This document shows, piece by piece, positions 52,858 to 63,773 of a stretch of DNA of 64,000 nt. This DNA comes from Bursaphelenchus xylophilus. Taxonomy: Eukaryota > Nematoda > Chromadorea > Rhabditida > Aphelenchoididae. Under the pieces are notes generated by a model. The model did no database searches. It had not been told where the DNA came from and saw only the letters and a program-made list of their open reading frames with translations. Numbering within the stretch: position 1 is the stretch's first letter; each line of letters begins with the position of its first letter. The stretch spans positions 14,379,291 to 14,443,290 of the forward strand of contig CAJFCV020000001.1 in NCBI GenBank assembly GCA_904066235.2. The letters run 5' to 3'. The position numbers were made by a program, and so were the translations under genes.

Positions 52858-54714
52858 ATGGATGAGAATCCGCCGGAGGTTTGCGCGATTCGAATTTTGA
52901 AGCCAACATTTGCGTTTTTGCTCAGCATTTCGCTGCTATTTGTTACGATTGCAATGTTCACGAGTAGTTGGCACTACTTCCCGCGGCACGGAGAGCGTCT
53001 GGGAGTGATTGTGAAGGGCTGCACACAGGTTACTTGTCAGGTTTATTGGGATGTAAGTCATGGTGAATATAATTGACATTGTAAATATTTGAAAATTTGA
53101 TTATTTGAAAAAAAAATGTTGTCATCAATTTGAACTTTAAAAATTCAATTTTAATCAATTTCCCGAGATTTTTATCCGCGAGGGAAAGACTTGACCCATT
53201 TTGACCTAAATGAGTCAAGTCTTCCTCTCATGCCGAAAATGGCCGTAAAATTGCCAAAAATCATTTTAGATAGTAAATTTAGTCTCCAAGCAGACTAAAA
53301 ATATTTTTTTTACGAAATATTTCCTTTTGAAACTATCTCAATCTCCAAAAATTCAATTTTCATCAATTTCCCGAGACTTTTTTCAGCGAGAGAAAGACTT
53401 GACTCAGTTTTGACCTAAATGAGTCAAGTCTTCCTCTCATGCTGAAAATGGCCGTAAGATTGCCAAAAAACATTGTAGATAGTAAATTGCATCTCTTAGT
53501 TGATTAAAAAATAATTTTTTACCTAAATATTCACCTGTAAAACTATCTCGAATTTTATAAGTTCAATTTTCATCAATTCACCGAGACTTTTGGCCGCGAG
53601 AGAAAGACTTGACCCAGTTTTGACCTACATGAGTCAAGTCTTCCCTTCATGTCAAAATCGCCATAAAATTGCCAAGAATCATTTTAGATAGTAAATTTAG
53701 TCCCAAGCAGAATAAAAAATTATTTTTTTACCAAATATTTCCCTTTAAAGCTATCTAAATCTCCATAAATTCAATTTTCATCAATTTCCCAAGACTTTTT
53801 GCCGCGAGAGAAAGATAAGTGAGTCAAGTCTTCCTCTCAGTCAAACATCGCCGTAAAATTGCCAAAAATCATTGTAGATAGTAAATTGTGATTCTAAGTT
53901 GAGTAAAAAATAATTTTTTTCGTAAAGGTATTACGAAAACCTATGAACTATGTCGAACTTCATAAATTCAATTTTCATTAATTTCCCGAGATTTTTGGCC
54001 TCGAGAGAAAGACTTGACCCATTTTTGACCTAAATGAGTCAAGTCTTCCTCTCACGCCAAAATTGCCATAAAATCGTCAAAAATCACTGTAGATAGTACA
54101 TTGTTTCTCTAAGTTGACTAAAAAATTGTTTTTTCACTAAATATTCCTCATGAAACAGCTAATTTTAGTCCCGACCGGAGTGGGAAGATACCGTAGCCGT
54201 GATGCTATGGATCGCGTTCCTGATTGGAATCGTACTGCTAACATGGACTGTAGTCGCATATTCTTGTCTATTTACTCCCGGATTTTTCGTTGGCACCACG
54301 ATTTTGAGCGCTTTGGCCACGATCTGTCTGCTCATTGGGGTTAGCCTGTTTGGTGCGAAAAATGGAAGCGAAACGGGTAAGAACGATCCAAAAAACAAAT
54401 ATAAACTACACTTTTACATTGTTTACAATCTGTCGAATTTGATTTTAATTGTTTTCGAATTGGATTTTGCACTTTTCTATCAAAAACATTGGATTTTCCA
54501 CAAAAATCCGGATATTTTCGAAATTTTCGTCGATTACAGTATGAATCTCAAACTTTTGACCTTTCCAGTCACCCACGCCGACAATACGGACTGGCTAACG
54601 AGCGTCGGCTTCAGTTTTTGGTTCGCGATCACGGCGACAGCCCTCTTTTTCGGCACCACAATATTATCCTTGACCGCTGCTGTTGTTTTCTATTCTATGA
54701 AGTTGTATCGATAA
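52858..54714 (+). CDS. Claudin-like four-TM membrane protein
   Basis: Three exons (52858-53052, 54169-54376, 54569-54714) join in phase to 182 aa. There are four hydrophobic segments: FAFLLSISLLFVTIAMF, VMLWIAFLIGIVLLTWTVVA, FFVGTTILSALATICLLIGV and FWFAITATALFFGTTILSLT. The first loop carries a Trp and two cysteines (SSWHYFP, KGCTQVTCQVYWD), the pattern of the PMP22/EMP/claudin superfamily, though the canonical GLW-C-C motif is diverged. The tail is very short (YSMKLYR). A role in cell contacts or membrane organisation is inference from the family. The first intron, over 1.1 kb, is made of hairpin repeats. One TGCACNGTGCA copy lies about 100 bases before the start. Confidence 0.75.
53155..54060. 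repeat. Intronic tandem array of hairpins, ~205-bp unit
   Basis: Five units in intron 1 of the claudin-like gene each contain an inverted repeat: a left arm like GAGAGAAAGACTTGACCCA, then a short spacer, then TGAGTCAAGTCTTCCTCTC. Hairpin starts are near 53180, 53388, 53598, 53808 (left arm truncated) and 54003. The flanks (TTCAATTTTCATCAATTTCC before, ATTGCCAAAAATCATTGTAG after) are repeated as well. Confidence 0.9.
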
Positions 54715-55613
54715 ATAACTGTACAAAAACTAGTCCTATTCGAGAGCACAGACTCTCAGCTTTCTATTGCTACCACTTTCACCCCATTTTACAGAGCAAT
54801 TTTGGTTGAAAAAACGATTTTTCCAAAAATCTCGGAGATGTCTAAATTAATAAAAATTTATTGTCTGAAATGAATCAAATCCGGATAAATTACGGTAACA
54901 ATTTGTAACGGGGAGAACTACGGGAAAAATAAGACACTTGGGTGTTTGTTCCATCGATAAAACAGTTGATAAAATCGAATGCGGGCTGTTCGAAAAAAAC
55001 CTGTGATAGTTACCTAAAAAAAAATAAAAATTCTTGTGGATTTCGAAGTGGAATCTAGGAAATTTTGGGGGATATCGTGCTCTCATCTCATATTTCATCA
55101 TGTACAAGCTTTTTTCTCCAAAAAATCTATTAAAATTTTCAAAATTTCAACTTTTTCCTCCAAAAATCTGATTTTTATGCCTAAAACCTCAAAAAATCTC
55201 AAATTTCTTCATGTTACAGTAATCCTTTTGCCTCGAAATTTCTAGCCATGCTTAGAGAGAGCCCTTGACTACCTAAACCATTCAAAAATCCAACAAAAAA
55301 TCTCAAAAATCCGCTTCAAAATCGAAAAATTCCAAAAAAAACCATTGAGCCGCTGAATAGTAAAATTTAGAGCTAAAAAATGTTGCCGGAGGCGGGGGAA
55401 AAGACGACGCACAATCTAATAGACATTTTTTTACCCAGAAATCACAGTTTCACACGCGAATTTGGTGTGGGGGATAGACATTTGGGTGGGTTTTTGCATG
55501 GATAATATAATTTTTGAATAAATATTTAATATAATTAGAAATATGGGGCTAGAAAAGACAGAGAGGGGTACAAAAACGGGCTGTTCATGTCGGTTGGGGT
55601 CCTCGCAAGGGGT
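54715..55613. other. Intergenic stretch between convergent genes
   Basis: 3' flanks of the claudin-like (+) and SPATS2-like (-) genes. AT-rich, with a CATGGATAATATAA copy at 55498. A minus-strand open frame at 54847-55107 has no convincing start or splice site. No gene is supported. Confidence 0.5.
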
Positions 55614-57747
55614 TTAGCTGTGGGCGCCGACCTTGCTGCCGTTCTTTTTGTCCTTGGGGGCGTCTTTTTTGGGCTGGCGACGGCGCGGAGCGACCACATT
55701 GGTGCCGCCGAGGCCGCTGAGCCCGCTCAGGATGCTCTCATCGATGCCTTGAGCTTTCAATTGTTCGGCCAGGACGCGTTGAATGTCAGCCAGGGCGTCC
55801 AGGGAGATTCCTTCGGCTTCCATTACAATTCCGCCGGCTTGGGTTCGAACTTTCTCTGAAAAAAGGGGGAAAATTAATTTCAAACCTCTCAAAAACAATT
55901 CTAACATCAAATAAGACCCTTCTATGTTCTCTAAAAACCAAAAAACCGCAAGTTTTACCACTTTCCAAAATCTCCGTATATTATCCATGACAAAAAATCA
56001 TCTTCAAAGTGATCAAAATCAATTTTAATGACCTTAAAAAAGCTTCTAAGGCCTTTTCAAGTCCATTCGCAGCCTCTCCACAGAATTTCCAACCACTTTT
56101 TATATTACACTAGACATCCCTTATATTAAAAATATCAAAACAAACCCCTAAAACCCAGCAAAAAATGTTCCAACAATTTTTTAAGCCTCTTTCCACTCCA
56201 TTAGCAACCTTTTTCCACAATTTCCAACCACTTTTTATATTACACTAGACATCCCTTACATTAAAAATGTCAAAAAAAAAGACCATAAAGCCCCGCAAAA
56301 AAGCCCCAGCTATTTTTTAAGTCATTTCCACTCTATTAGCAACCTTTTTCCACAATTTCAACTACTTTTTTATATTACACTAGACATCATTTACATCAAA
56401 AATATCAAGAAAAACTCCCTAAACCCCTGCAAAAAATGTACCAGCTACTTTTCAAGCCATTCCCATTCTATTAGCACCCTTTTTTCCGCAATTCCAACCA
56501 CTTTTTTATATTACACTAGATCAAAAATAACAAAAAAAAAATCCCCAACCCCTCCGCAAAAATGATCCCAACCATTTTTACGCTCCTTCCAACTGTATTA
56601 CCACCCTTTTTTTTACAATTCCAACCATTTTTTATATTACACTTGACCTTTCAAAATTTACCTTGTTGAGCTCCAGGGCTGACCTGACCCAATCCCGAGT
56701 CCTCCGAGCTGACCAGACTAGACTGGCTAGTTGAGATTTTCTCAACTCCATTGGCCTTCGCGACTCCATTCTGTTTCTTCTCCACCTTATTCTCGGCGGG
56801 TTTTGGCTGTCCATTAGCTTGCGGCTGTTTGGTAGTTGGCTGAACTGGCGGGACCGGTACACTTCCAGTTTGATAGACTAAAAAACATTGATTTAGAGGT
56901 TCTGCCATCACTCTTTCTACCTAAAATCACCAAAAGCAAAAAGAAAAAAAATCTTACCGGAGCCAAATTTTCCGATGCTTCGAAGTGGTGGGTTCTCATC
57001 AAAGGTGTAGGGGGAGTTGAGAATCTGTTCTAGGGAGGCGTTGCCGGCCGTGAACTTGGCGATGTCTCCGTTTTGAGCGGACTTTTGGATCTTCTCCAAC
57101 AAACTCCTTTGTTTCTGAGTTTGTCGGTCCACTTCGGCTCTGACGGCGGCCAATTCAGCGTTCAATTGGAGGTCACGTTGTTGGACGGCGGTGAGGATGG
57201 CTTGGATCGCGGCGGCCTTCTTCTCCTCCGCCTGGATCAAGGTTCTTTGCAATTTTTGGACGGTTTGATCCAAATCCTTGGCCAATCTGGCGACTTCTTC
57301 GGTTCTGGCCGAGTCATCCAAGCTCTTGAAGGTCTGGACGGTCTCATTCAACTTGGCGGCATCAACTTTGGGCTTGGGTGGCTCCGAAGTGGTGGGTTTT
57401 GCTGGTGCTGGAGTTGGCTTCGATACCGGAGCAGTCGGTGCGGTGCCGGTCGATGGCTTCTTCTTGTTCTTCTTCTTCTTTCCGCCAGTACCGTTGGTTT
57501 CCCAGTCTCCAAGAGCAGCGTCTTTGCCTAAACTTTCAACAATTTATATTATCCATGATGGACAATACAAAAAATAAAAAAAATCGAGCTTACCCTCGGT
57601 GAAAGCGTTGATGGTGCGGTTCACGTCCATGTCAAAGTTGTGAAGGGCGAGGATGATCTCGGTGTTGCTGGCGTGGCGCACCACTTCGCGGACTTCGGCG
57701 ATTTTCGCGTCCAGGAGGGCTTTCTCGCGTTTCTGTTGGGCCGACAT
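55614..57747 (-). CDS. SPATS2-family protein with UBA-like N-terminus
   Basis: Four exons join in phase to 393 aa: 57747-57594, 57527-56958, 56877-56662, 55855-55614. The N-terminal block VREVVRHASNTEIILALHNF and DVNRTINAFTEGKDAALGDW, followed by GGKKKKNKKK, matches the UBA-like start of SPATS2/SPATS2L. A long coiled coil follows (LAKDLDQTVQKLQRTLIQAE through RQTQKQRSLLEKIQ), with the family ending AKFTAGNASLEQILNSPYTF. The rest is disordered (QQ, Pro, Ser) with a basic tail (APRRRQPKKDAPKDKKNGSK). SPATS2 proteins are cytoplasmic/nucleolar RNA-binding proteins in mammals, and their exact role is unclear. Intron 3 holds a tandem array. The ATG region is GC-rich. Confidence 0.82.
56085..56650. 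repeat. Tandem array in SPATS2-like intron 3, ~135-bp unit
   Basis: Five units carry TTTTTATATTACACTAGA (or ACTTGA in the last) at about 56099, 56235, 56368, 56506 and 56630, with spacers CCATT-TATTAGCA-CCTTTTT and AAAAATATCAA-AAA. The motif is one of the dispersed intron strings found throughout the window, here amplified in tandem. Confidence 0.85.
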
Positions 57748-59074
57748 CTTTTTTCTCTACGGAAGCAGCGGTAACTACAAGCAGAAGGGAGCGGGGAGGC
57801 GTGGAGTTTCTAACGGCAACCCGTTTTGGTCAAAAACTGCAAAATATTGAGCATTATTTTTGTTGTGATTGATGGGGATAAAACACGTTGAAAAACAAGT
57901 GAAATTCGAATAAAAAGTACCGTAAACCTTTTCATTCTTCCTAACCAAAGATAAAAACATCAAATTTTCAATATTCGCGACATTATTCAAATCTTCGTAT
58001 ATTACACTAGACTTCAAGATAAAAAATTTTAAAATTTCCCCTTTCAAGACTATAAACCTTCCAGGACGACAAAAGAAAAACAACTATTTCATCAAAATCA
58101 CAAGCCGGATATCCGATAATCCCCCCAAACCGACAAACTTTTCGTCAGACACCGGCAATTATCAAATTTCTCGGCCAGAAAGACACTCCGCTTTATCGGC
58201 AGACACGGAAAAACTAATTTTACGGGCTGTCAATCGAGGGGAATGATAAAAATCACTGATACGGGGGAGTTTTCTGATCAGAACTAGATCAATGCCTACT
58301 ACAATATAAAAAAGTTTCAGTTTTGCAATTTCCTTGCTTGACACGGAACAAAAGCGTCATGAATGCTCATGAATAGTAAATGAAACCGCTTATGAATCGG
58401 ATCGCACACGACTGCGGGGAAAGGGAACTGATTCAAGGCCGAATTCGAAAAATGACCGAAGCCACCGAAGAAACCAGCATTTCTCGCGGTTTTTTGCGTG
58501 AAATAGTTCTCACAGACGTTTAGCAACTAATCAAAGACCAAAAGACTCAACATTCCGACGATTTCCATCGAAAAATTTGTGGATTTCTCCTCGGAACCCG
58601 AGAAAAATGGGGTCTGTTGACAAAAACGACGCTAAAGCGCCTTGGAACAAATAAACAAATCGTAAAACGAAATTCGAATAAGACTACGGAAGTCTCGCTT
58701 CCATTTTCGTCCAGAAACTCGACCTTTAAACTAGGGATGAAAAAGTTATGAGCGATTTTCTAAGAAGTCGACTTCAGATCTCATGGATAACAACAAATAG
58801 GCCCAAACTGGGGAAAAAATTATTTTCCAGTTTGAAATTTCGTAATAGATATAATCTGCAGATCAGATCGTATCGAAATTACTGGGAAGTATTGAAGTTG
58901 CATCAACGGGGAAAGAGTTTTCACCAATTTAAAACAATGAAGTCCGAGAGGGAAAATTAGCCAAAAAATGGAAGAAGATCGAGGGCAATTGACGAAAACT
59001 AGTCGAGAATAGAAAGAGAAGGTCATATTCTACAAGATGCAATCAAAATCAACCTCGACGACAGCTTAGAATCG
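57748..59074. other. Intergenic stretch upstream of the SPATS2-like gene
   Basis: Contains the probable promoter of the minus-strand gene and a TATATTACACTAGA copy at 58000. A minus-strand open frame at 58317-58526 (NAGFFGGFGHFSNSALNQF) looks weakly coding but has no supported start. Otherwise nothing is recognised. Confidence 0.4.
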
Positions 59075-59590
59075 GATTTACAAGCGATTTTGTCAAGTCC
59101 AATATCAACTGATCCCCAAATTGGGAAAAATCCAATTCCGACGAGGAAATCCCAATTTGGCCTGATGAAAACAGTACCATTAGAAACTACATGTCATGTA
59201 GTACCAAAAAAGTTTCGATTAAGAAGCGAGGTGACCCCGCAACTCCGATTTACAAGCGATTTTTTCAAGTCCAATATCAACTGATCCCCAAATTGGGAAA
59301 AATCCAATTCCGACGAGGAAATCCCAATTTGGCCTGATGAAAACAGTACCATTAGAAACTACATGTCATGTAGTACCAAAAAAGTTTCGATTAAGAAGCG
59401 AGGTGACCCCGCAACTCCGATTTACAAGCGATTTTTTCAAGTGCAGTATCAACTGATCCCCAAATTGGGAAAAAATCAAATTTCGACGAGGAAACCTCAA
59501 TTAGGCCAGACGAAAACAGTACCATTAGAAACTACACGTCATGTAGTACCAAAAAAGTTTCGATTAAGCAGCGACATGACCCCGCAACGG
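59075..59590. repeat. 172-bp tandem repeat, three copies
   Basis: Units start at 59075, 59247 and 59419 with GATTTACAAGCGATTTT and run through CCCCAAATTGGGAAAAAT, CATGTCATGTAGTACC and AAGAAGCGAGGTGACCCCGC. The first two are almost identical and the third is a few percent diverged. Each unit has two small palindromes (CAAATTGGG-type and ACATGTCATGTAG). The repeat frames translate, but the translation repeats with the unit and is not a gene. Confidence 0.9.
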
Positions 59591-60626
59591 CCCGCTTCAT
59601 CCCATTTCCTTCGATCAGACGGCTTTTGTAGAGAAGGCGGACTGAACGGACACCCCCGTCGCTCTCTCCCTTCCTTCCTCCTCTCGAAGGGCGGCTGCCA
59701 GTGCAACGTTGTGACGTGGCCCTCTCCGGTCGCCCACTTCTCACTGCCCTCCGCCGCACGACGCTCCCATTCCACCACAGCCTTGACATTAACCTTGTTT
59801 CGGGAAATGATCGGCAAAAAAGTGCCCGCCGCACCAATCAACGAAATCTCACGGCCTAACCGGAGCTTACAAGTTGGTCTTTCGCTATGAGGAACAAAAA
59901 GTTTTAAGAATATTTAAATTTTAGGACAAATTTTCAAAAAGTTTCGGAGATACGTGCGATATACAAAAATCTCGTAAATTTTACAGTTTGCTAGCAAAAA
60001 ATAAAAAGAAAATTGTTATAAATTGCAACAGAAGGAAAAATATTACACCGTAACTCGACCTAAATCCCTCTGCCTTCTTTTATTTCTGCAGAAATTTAAA
60101 TTTTTCAATCTTCACTTAGCTCAACCAAAAATAATATCCCAAAACGTTGAAAAAAAGAATATTCGCAATTTGCACGACTTCTCCTACAAATTACAAATCC
60201 CTGAGGAACCATTTGGCCCAATTCTGCATCAAATTTTCCACAAAACACCCAACTACGTAGCAATTAGCCACTTGCAATGTTTCGCAACATCTTGAATAAT
60301 ATTTTCAACCTAAAAACCAACAAGAAATTGCGCCGAATAAACTTACAACAACTGATTGGCGAGAACGGATCAAGTGCAATTATTCTTTTGGCATCTCAAA
60401 CTGCGCCCGACTTTCCACCACTGCCGAATTCGAGTCTCGCCACGAAATTGGCATTGTGTTTTAGGTACGGTAGACATGGGAATTCTTCCTCAAAATTGTT
60501 ATTCCCATTTATTTTCTCTTCTTTTATTCACGTTTTGACTTGTTTTTCGCAAATTGACGTGTTTATTTTATCAAAATATATTATCCTTGACATCAACTAT
60601 ATTATCTACTGTTTTCAGGGTACAAA
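59591..60626. other. GC-richer stretch then AT-rich 5' flank of RPL10A
   Basis: 59591-59870 is GC-rich. A minus-strand frame across it looks weakly coding (NVKAVVEWERRAAEG, EKWATGEGHVTTLHW), but it has no start or splice sites that I can defend. From 59880 to 60610 the sequence is AT-rich. It ends in GTTTTCAG at 60611-60618, 8 bases before the RPL10A start, probably the trans-splice site. Confidence 0.4.
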
Positions 60627-61679
60627 ATGTCCAAGATCAGTCGTGAAACTCTGAACGAGGTTGTCGTCGAACTCCTCAAGGGCGCCCAGGAGAAGAAGAG
60701 GAACTTCCGTGAGACCGTGGAGCTCCAAATCGCCCTGAAGAACTACGATCCCCAGAAGGACAAGCGTTTCAGCGGTACCGTCAGGTGAATTCTTGAATCT
60801 TTGTGGAAATTTGCGATGCAACTGACGGACCCGACCCAAGGTCTTTAAATTTTGGGGAGGAGGGCCAGTTCGCTGGTCCTCCGACAAAACTTGGACGTAA
60901 AGACCTTGGTGAAGGCCGTAAGTTGAAATTTTTTTTGTGTTTTGTTGATTTTTAGGTAAAATAAGATAGAATAGATGCTCAATGATGTTTAGCAGCTTAT
61001 TGGGAACTTATCTTTTTAGTTATCTCTCTTGTCGAATAGAAACTTTGAGTTTTTGTTTTTTAATGCATGGATAACATAAAATTGTTTATATTTTTGAAGG
61101 TATAGGTCAGAATAAGTTCAGGGCGCTAGTAATAGAAAGAATAAGTCTTAATCCTCCCTACAACCTTTAACTTGGCCTATTTATAGACTGCGTAACATCC
61201 CTCGTCCCAACATGAAGGTCTGTATCCTCGGTGACCAGAAGCACTGCGATGAAGCCAAGGAAGCCGGTCTCCCATGCATGACTGCTGATGATTTGAAGAA
61301 GTTGAACAAGGACAAGAAACTTGTCAAGAAATTGGCCAAGTCTTATGATGCTTTCCTCGCTTCCGACGCTCTGATCAAGCAGATCCCCCGTCTGTTGGGT
61401 CCCGGTCTGAACAAGGCCGGTAAGTTCCCTTCCGTCGTCACCCACAACGACTCCCTGACCGCCAAGGCCGACGAAGTCAAGGCCACCGTCAAGTTCCAGA
61501 TGAAGAAGGTGCTTTGTTTGGCCGTCGCCATCGGCCACGTTGAGATGACCCAAGAAGAGCTGGTCGGAAACATTTCCCTTGGAGTCAACTTCTTGGTCTC
61601 CCTGTTGAAGAAGAACTGGCAAAACGTCCGCGCTCTCCATCTCAAGACCACCATGGGCAAGCCTCAACGTCTCTATTAA
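60627..61679 (+). CDS. 60S ribosomal protein L10a (uL1)
   Basis: Two exons (60627-60784, 61187-61679) join in phase to 216 aa, the normal length. It begins [20 protein letters not shown]. It contains [50 protein letters not shown] and [11 protein letters not shown], and ends [10 protein letters not shown], all diagnostic of eukaryotic uL1/L10a in the large-subunit L1 stalk. Codon use is strongly biased to C-ending codons (AAG, GTC, CTC), unlike neighbouring genes, as expected for a highly expressed ribosomal gene. The 402-bp intron has a TAGGTAAAATAAG string and a CATGGATAACATAA motif. Confidence 0.98.
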
Positions 61680-61796
61680 ATCTTGTTTTATTATCCTTTC
61701 GAGGGTACTTGTTGCTTTTTATGGTTGATAAATGAGTGTTACCTTATTTTGGTCTATTGTTTTGTAGTTGAAATTGATGTTTCTTGTCCAATTACA

Positions 61797-63290
61797 TATA
61801 CTCCCCGTACAATGTTTTGACCCCCCTCCTAACTCCGTCCAAAGTGTACTAATTCGGACCAAATTTTGTATGTAGTATACTCACAGGCTAGTAACAAAAA
61901 ATAACATAGCTGGACCTAGCTTATAGTTGAATATCAAAATCTATTGGCAATTTTCAAAAATCACCTTAAAAAATCGAGGAAAAAGTTTTGACCCCCCTTA
62001 AAAAACTTTAGATATCGCCAGCGGATGCCACGCAAACTTATTGTAATCGACGTCCCATACCTGAATACAGGTTAATATATGGTTTTTCGTTGAATGCTTC
62101 GTTGCATTTGAGTATTCAACGCGTTAAACCGTTTTTGATGTATAGCTGCCCAAAATTGTAAAAATCTTGCCCTAGCGCTTTCCTAGAGCTCTAAATTGGG
62201 TTTATATTATGTGCTTTAGACCTGTATTTACCTTCTCCTTTCAATAAAAGTGCATGGTGGCCTGGCGGTGTAGATTCGGCAGATGCCCTCTTGTCATGCC
62301 CAGCCTTAGTGAGCCATTTGCTCTTTGACTCAAGGTCGAGATGTGGTCGTTAGGTCCTCAATGTAATCCTGAGACTCTTAGTTACTCTCAAACAAAGAAT
62401 AAACTCCGGCTGACACGATATCATATGGTTTGCAGGCGCAACTTCGCCGATCTGCGCCTTAACGAAAACCCCGAGTTTTTCAAATGGATTTTTAGCCACC
62501 AAAAACGGCTTTCATTTGATGGACCAGGTAATTTAAGACGCTACAGCACCCACCATACTCATTTGAGATGTATGAAACGCCAAATGGGAGGTGGGGATGT
62601 CATCGTAGTCGGGGTCATCTGCAGTAACGGCAAACTTAAGATTAAGGTGAATGAAACCCATTACAAAACGTGTCAAATCAAAACATTTTACATTACTGAG
62701 AGTAAATAGGAGTCTCAGGATTACACTGAGGACCTAACGACCACATCTCGACCTTGAGTCAAAGAGCAAATGGCTCATCAAGACTGGGCATGACAAGAGG
62801 GTATCTGCCGAATCTACACCGCCAGGCCACTATGCACTTTTATTGAAAGAAGAAGGTAAATACAGGTCTAAATCACATAATATAAACCCAATTTAGAGCT
62901 CTAGGAAAGCGATAGGGCAAGATTTTTACAATTTTGGGCGGCTCTACATCAAAAACGGTTTAACGCGTTGAATACTCAAATGCAACGAAGCATTCAACGA
63001 AAAACCATATATTAACCTGTATTCAGGTATGGGACGTCGATTACAATAAGTTTGCGTGGCATCCGCTGGCGATATCTAAAGTTTTTTAAGGGGGGTCAAA
63101 ACTTTTTCCTCGATTTTTTAAGGTGATTTTTGAAAATTGCCAATAGATTTTGATATTCAACTATAAGCTAGGTCCAGCTATGTTATTTTTTGTTACTAGC
63201 CTGTGAGTATACTACATACAAAATTTGGTCCGAATTAGTACACTTTGGACGGAGTTAGGAGGGGGGTCAAAACATTGTACGGGGAGTATA
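61797..63290. mobile_element. Decayed Tc1/mariner-like transposon with long TIRs
   Basis: The element begins TATACTCCCCGTACAATG and ends CATTGTACGGGGAGTATA. The inverted repeats extend about 590 bp inward (61797-62389 and 62698-63290) with only a few differences. A TA at each end is consistent with the TA target of this superfamily. Long TIRs of several hundred bases are known in Tc3-type elements. The 300 bp between the arms encodes a remnant of a DDE transposase. It lies about 120 bp after the RPL10A stop. Confidence 0.88.
62341..62709 (+). pseudogene. Transposase fragment, Tc1/mariner DDE type
   Basis: A 122-codon frame contains FKWIFSHQKRLSFDGPGNL and QMGGGDVIVVGVICSNGKLK. These align with the F-DE-F-DGP and GGGS-MVWG blocks of Tc1-like transposases. 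The Asp-Glu normally found after the Phe-Ser is replaced by His-Gln, so a catalytic Asp is gone. Neither the N-terminal DNA-binding domain nor the C-terminal catalytic residue is present. The element is a non-autonomous relic. Confidence 0.82.
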
Positions 63291-63443
63291 CTTCGAATCA
63301 AAAATTTTATATCGAGGCAGGTATTAGGTCAAAAATGGGGGATCTCGGATATTATACATGATATTTTTGGTAAAAAGTGTGGTAAATTCATCTTTATTCA
63401 ACTAATGATCTGAAAGTTCAGACATGAAAAACGCATAAAATTT

Positions 63444-63773
63444 TCAAAATGCCGCTGGTAATGGCACATTGACCACCTCAAACAATTCTTTGATCGCAAG
63501 ACCGACCAAAAATACCCAAAATCGAATTACGACTCCTTGCCAGATACGATGTAAGAATCTTGCCTTTGAGGATTCAGGTTTTTTGTTCACTGCATTGGAA
63601 TTCAATAGGGTTAGGGTGGGCTTTCCATCGGAATATTCCAGTAGGTAGTCTTCTTTTCTGCCTTTTTGCTCCAATTCGAAGACATGGTTTGATTTGCGAG
63701 TGATTTTGACATCTGAAGAGACGGAAACATTTGTCTGCTTGAAGCGAAGATTATCATTTTCCATCGAAGTCAC
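63444..63773 (-). CDS. Partial protein with C-terminal TM helix, last exon
   Basis: Behind an AAATTTTCAG acceptor on the minus strand, an open exon runs to TGA at 63444. It starts VTSMENDNLRFKQTNVSVSS and continues with a beta-rich stretch (HVFELEQKGRKEDYLLEYSD, PTLTLLNSNAV). It ends with a hydrophobic segment (GVVIRFWVFLVGLAIKELF) and a short tail NVPLPAAF. The 5' exons lie past the right edge. It is probably a membrane protein with its bulk N-terminal to the TM. No family is recognised. Confidence 0.5.
   Translation of the reverse strand: MTSMENDNLRFKQTNVSVSSDVKITRKSNHVFELEQKGRKEDYLLEYSDGKPTLTLLNSNAVNKKPESSKARFLHRIWQGVVIRFWVFLVGLAIKELFEVVNVPLPAAF

Noticed and set aside
59090..59590. Open frames in the 172-bp repeat
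   Set aside because: The translated sequence simply repeats with the DNA unit.
60785..61186. Intronic snoRNA in RPL10A
   Set aside because: Ribosomal-protein introns often host snoRNAs, but I found no properly spaced C/D boxes or H/ACA structure.
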